Shown: piece by piece, positions 55,801 through 61,800 of the stretch | How positions within the stretch are numbered: the first letter of the stretch is position 1 | Layout of the letters: the number at the start of each line of letters is the position of its first letter | Assembly (NCBI RefSeq): GCF_028372415.1 | Contig: NC_092878.1 | Coordinates: 28,626,903 to 28,690,902 of the forward strand | From: Notamacropus eugenii | Lineage: Eukaryota; Chordata; Mammalia; Diprotodontia; Macropodidae | Direction: 5' to 3' | Length of the DNA: 64,000 nt | Position numbers and translations under genes: made by a program | Notes under the pieces: model-generated | What the model saw: only the letters and a program-made list of their open reading frames with translations | Told to the model about the DNA's origin: nothing | Databases searched by the model: none

Positions 55801-58800
55801 TCAAAGATCCTTTTTTTCTTCTTTTTTAGGGTACCCCTCTCACTAGTCCTCCCTTCCTTTACCCCATCCTCTGGGAGGAAAAAATAAATAAAAAAGACAA
55901 AACTCATAACAAATATGTATCATTAAGCAAAGCATTCCCACGTAAGCCATGTCTGAAAACGTATTCTATACCTTTAGTCAGTTACCTCTTTTGTCAAGAG
56001 TAGGTTACGTGCTTCACCTCTGGAATCTGAATTATTTATTGCATTGATTAGAGTTCTTAAGAGCAGCATATTCAAAAACAGAGAAATATATTAGAGAGTT
56101 AAGTGTTCCTCTTCAACCTTTGTTAACTTCTGTGTTGCTCTGATAATAATATGGTCCCTTCCACATCTAAAGCTATGTTTTTTTATTTATACGTGCACAT
56201 TATACACACAGGGAATCTAGTGCCAGGGCTAGAGTCAGGAAGACCTGAATTCAAATGCAGCCTTAGACACTTACTAGCTATGTGATCTGACAAGTCATTT
56301 AACCCTGTTTGCCTGAGTTTCCTCATCTACAAAATGAGCTGGGAAAGGAATGGCAAACTACTCCAATATCTTTGTCTAGAAAACCCCAAATGGGGCAACA
56401 AGGAGTTAGATATGAATGACACACACGTATGTCATTCCATTTGAGAGTTACCACAACCCTGTGGCACAGGTAGTATAGATCTCCTCACCCTCACTCGATA
56501 GATGACAAAATTGAAAAGTGACTTGCCCAAAATGCTGTGGTCAGAGCTTGAGCCCAATCTTCTGAATCCAGGTTCAACACTTATTCTACTGTATGACACA
56601 GGTAGGTGAGCTTTTTTGGTATTTGCATTTTTAGTGCTTATTTTAATAGTTCATACCTTTTAAGGCTAACAAAAAATTTGCAGATTTTTTTAGATAGTGT
56701 CATAAACTACATTAGGGCTACCTTCTCATGAAGAAAGAGTATACATGTTCCTTTATTGGCCAGAGATGTTTTCGAAGGGGTGAAGATTCCGAAAAAAGAA
56801 GAAAAAGTCATCTTGCAGTTGATCAGTTGCCTACATAGAGTCTATACGAGGGGTGGGGAACCTGCAGCCTTGAGGCCACATGGGGCCTTCTAGGTCCTCG
56901 AGTGGGATCTTTGGACTGAGTCCAAGTTTTACAGAGCAAATCCTTTTATTAAGGGGATTTGTTCTGTGTGGTTTAGATTCAGTCAAAAAGTCACACTTGA
57001 GGACCTAGAGGACCACAAGGCCACAGGTTCCCCATCCCAGTATAGACTATGAAATATTATATATTTTATGGAAATAATACAGAGAATGACTTGCAGCAGG
57101 TCATGGTATATCTTAATTCCAACACAATTAATAAGTGTTTGTTAAAGTGAATTTGTTGGTTTTTGCTTTATAAAAATTCTTAATTTTGTTCATGTGCATT
57201 GCATCTTCCCAGAAGCTCATAGAAGACAGGAACCCTCCTTTTTTATACTGCCCCACCTGTCCTAGCTTTTAATACAGTAAATGCTGTGTAAATAATTGGT
57301 CACTGAATGATTCATGATTCATGAATGTGGTTGTGCCACATTATTGTACTGGAAGAGAATCCAAGAGCAGTCCCCTAGACTAGGGTTTCTTAACTTGGGA
57401 CAGTTTTAACCTAACCACTTTTTTTTTTTTTTAACAATGGATATATTTAGGGTTCTGTGGATAGATTTCAAACAATCAGTGGATTTGGTTAAGAAAAAAA
57501 TTGCATCTTTATTTTCCCTAATCTTTAACCAAAACTTTGCATTTTCTTTAATTACATATGTAGGCAACAGACATTCTCAGAATGAGTCCATAGGTTCCAC
57601 CAGACTGCCAGACAACAATGTTAAATAAACAGAAACAGTGAGCAAAGAGCCCTGTGTGTAGACTGAAGTATTGGTCTGTTTCTTTGTCAGTTTCAATTCC
57701 CATAAGCATGTGAAAGGCAATTCAGTAACCACTTCCTGCTAAGCTCAGAAGCAGCCAGCTGGCCTTGAAACTTTCTATGTCAGTGGCATATGATATTTAC
57801 ACAAGTTTTTGTGACATAATCCAGTAATCCTGGAAACTCGAAGTGCTGGTAAACTCCTTAGTCCCCATTCATAAACATGGTGTGTCTAATATTGACCAGA
57901 TGTTCAAATCTTTTTGTATCGACAGGTTGTGGTGATTTCCGATCCTCATATTAAGGTGGATCCCATGTACTCACTGTACTCTCAGGCAAAAGCCAAGGGC
58001 TACTTTGTGAAAAATAACAAAGGTGGAGACTTTGAGGGAGTGTGTTGGCCTGGTGAGTTTTATTTATCTATTACTCTAATTTTTTACCCAGTGTTACTGA
58101 ACATTGTAATAGAACAATAATAAAATAGATCATGTGCGTGTGTTTGTCCTTCATTGCCGAAGAAGACCACGCCATCAGAGAAACAATGACATGACTTGCC
58201 TTGACTTTGTTTTGAGTGAGGGAGGGCTGTGCAGGTCACCAGCCTCACTTCTCCTCCAGAGCTATCTGAATCCAGTGACCAGATAGTCATCAGGATGACT
58301 GGAGATGACCCAGGATGAGGCAGTTGGGGTTAAGTGACTTACCCAAGGTCACATAGCTAGTGAGATTTGAACTCAGGTCTTCCTGACTCTTGCACTGGTG
58401 CTCAATCCACTGCACCACCCAGCTTCCCCAATACAGATCATAACAATGAGAAGAATGAGGGATCATGGGATCACAGAACTGGAAGGGCCATGAAGGCTGG
58501 CCCTCTAATTTTACAGATAGGAAATGGACTCACAGGGATAAAGAGACTTCCCAAAATAATTATAATTAAAATCACGTAAAAACAGGATGGTAGATAGTAG
58601 ATAGAGCCCTGGGCCTGGAGTCAGGAGGATCTGAGTTCAAATCTGGCTTCAGATACTTGCTAGCTACGTGAACCTGGGCAAGTCACTTAACCCTGGTTGC
58701 CTCAGTTCCTTATCTGAGCTGGCAAAGCACTCCAGTATCTGTCAAGAAAACCCCAAATGAGGTCATCAAGACTATAGACAGGACTAAATAGCATGAGATC

Positions 58801-61800
58801 CACATCATCTCTCTCATGCTGTCTACCGCTAGTGTTTTAGTGGTGGCACTTTCCATGAGCCTACGGAAAATGAGCTTACATTATAATACTTTTACTCAAC
58901 TATAAAAGCAATTATTTTATTAATAAATTATTGTGTTACTAATAATATAACTATAACAAATGTATCAACAAATGTATATATACCTTATATCTGTATGTGC
59001 ACATATAATGTACATATGTAAATATATATAATAATTATAACAAATATATAACAAATGGTATCTAATAAAATAATAAAGTTGGTATTATATTAATAATGTA
59101 TACTATGAATTCTGTATTGTATTATTAATAAATTTTATTGATAACTATTAAATATAAAAGAATGATGGCCAGAGAGCGACTTGTCCCAGAACTCTTTCTG
59201 TCTGAACTCCATTGATCCAAGTGATAATAGCTGACGTTTATGTAACACTTTAAGGGTTGTGAATCACTTTACAGATTTTATCTCATTTGATCCATGCGAC
59301 AAATCTGTCAGATAAGCACTACAAGTATTATTGTCACCATTTTACATGTGAGAAATACATGTTACATAATATACACATATAAAGGGATAGCTGATTCACA
59401 TAGGCTCATAAAACTAATGTCTAAGGCAGTATTCCAGCTTGGGTCTTTCTCGCTCCAAGCCTAATAATTCACCACACTTCTCATTGTTCTTCAGTCACAT
59501 CCAACTCTTGGTGACCCTGTTTGGGTTTTTCCTTGGCAAAGATACTAGAGCAGTTTGCCATTTTCTTCTCCAGTCCATTTTACAGATGAGGAACCTAAGG
59601 CAAACAGGGTTAAGTGACTTGCCCAGAGTCATACAGGAAGTAAGCATCTGAAGTGAGATTTGAACTCAGGCCCTCTTGACTCCAAGCCTAGCGCTCAGTC
59701 CACTGAGCCACCTTAACTGTCCCACACCATTCTACACTACCTTTCTATACCTAAATATAGCTAGGTGTCATTGGCCTAGAATACTCAGTGTTTGGTGATG
59801 TTCTCCTAGAAATACAGTGCCTCTAGAACCCAGGGATTATCACTTCAGTAATGTTTACTTCTCACCCAAAATTCTCTCTTTGCCGTGAATGCTTTGACAT
59901 ATGGTATAGGAAAGCTCTGTCAGTGGGCTTTTCCCTTATACCTCTCAGCCTGTGTCCTACTTGGAGTGATGACTGTTGTTCTTAGCATGCTACCTCATGT
60001 TGTCTTCCTGCAGGGGCCTCTTCTTACCTGGATTTCACAAACCCCAAGGTACGAGAATGGTATTCAGGTCTTCTTGCCTTCTCTGAATATCAAGTAAGGT
60101 TTTATTCTCATTTCTCCCTCCCTAGTTACTGACATCATATAGTAGATTCTTGATCAATAATATTGGTAGATAACATAAGTCTTAATTTCTTCTTTCTTCT
60201 TATTACATCTTACCTTGTGTCATACTCATTTTTATACATGTTTATAAGACTTGGCTAGAAGGGACCATAGACATTATCTAGTTAATCTCTTCATTTTGCA
60301 GTTGAGGAAACTGAGGCCCAGAGAGGTTAAGTAATTTTATCAATATCACATAGGTACTGTCATATTCCCATCCCATTCCACCCCTACTCATTAACAAATA
60401 AGCTACTTAAGGTCAGAGATTCTGTCATTTTTCAGCCTTATATCTCCCAGGGCCTACCACAGTACTAGCTCCTAGTTGGTGCCTAGTAAGTGTTTACTGA
60501 ATTGAATTAAAATGTACAGTAAGTACCATCATTGAAGTCCATTTCCTCGCAGCCCAGCCATAGACTTGGGCTGAGCAGGTTCCATGGTGCAGGGAAAGCT
60601 TCCCTGTTTGGGGAAATGGTTTGGAGTAGAAGCATTGTGCAGTAAATCAAAGTAAATAACTAAAATGTGGATTGCTGAGCTGAGGACCCATAGGTAAAAA
60701 GTGGTGCTCACAAGGAAAAGGGTCAAAGCAAGAAGCAAAAACAGAGACTGATGTACAAGAGTATTTATAGCAGCTCTCTTTATTCTGGCTAAGAATCGGA
60801 AGAGATGCTCATCAATTGGGGAGTGGCTGAACAAGTTGTGTTATCCGATTGTAGTGGAATACTACTGTGTTCTAAGAAATGACAAGCAGGATGATTTCAG
60901 AAAAACCTGAAAAGATTTACATGAACTGATGCAAAGTGAAGTGAGCAGATCCAGGAGAACACTGTATGTAGTAACAGCAATATCGTACAGTGGACAACTG
61001 AGAATGACTTAGCTATTCTCAGTAATACATGGATCCAAGACAATCCCAAAGGATTCAAGATGAAAAAATTCTCTTTTTTTTGTACTAGTCTTCCACAAAA
61101 TGAATAATATGGAAATATGTTTTACATGATTGCACATTTATAAGCTATATCACGTGGCTCAATGTCTCAGGGAGGAGGGAAAGAAGAAGGATAGAATTTG
61201 GAATTCAAAATATAAAAAGAATGTTAAAAATTATTTTTCCATGTAATTAGGGAAAAATAAAATATTTAGAAAAAAGAACAGAGACCAAAAGAGCAAGCAA
61301 CGAGATATGGACGGGGGTCAGGCTGCAGGAATTCAGTATATGGGGAAACAATAGTGTTATGAATTGACAATGAGTTTCCTCAGTTGTTTTCAGCTTTACT
61401 CAAGGATATGCAATATTTTATGTCTAATAGCATGAAGCTATCTCCTTCTACAATGGCTGTAGCTAGATAGTTTTTGATACATTGACTACTAAGCATGTGG
61501 AAGACATAATTTAACCTGGAATATAATTTCCCCAGTAGAACTGGGGTTTTTATCCTGGGATCCATAGATTTCAGGGGGTCTATGAACTTGAATTGGAAAA
61601 AAAAATTTTACGACTGTATTTTCATTAGCCTTTAATTGAAATTTAGTGTTTCCTTCAATTGTGAACTTGTTTAAACCATAATTCTGAGAAGGGGTGTGTA
61701 GGCCCCACCAGACTGCCCAGGGGGATCCATGACGCTAAAAAGATTAGGAACCCCCCTGCAAATAAGGACTCATCTGAAGATGAGGAGCAAAATGAAAGTG

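Larger units (their letters stand above)
53699..57925. other. GANC intron 11
   Basis: 4.2 kb, repeat-rich: SINEs at 54240, 54478, 54770, 55160, 56205 and 56430, a fold-back hAT (56848-57039) and another hAT piece (57380-57625). 53760-54230 is an A-rich stretch with no clear identity. Confidence 0.55.
58053..60013. other. GANC intron 12
   Basis: 2.0 kb with three SINEs (58135, 58590, 59478), a MIR-like piece (59225-59440) and an A/T-rich stretch (58900-59170). Confidence 0.6.
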
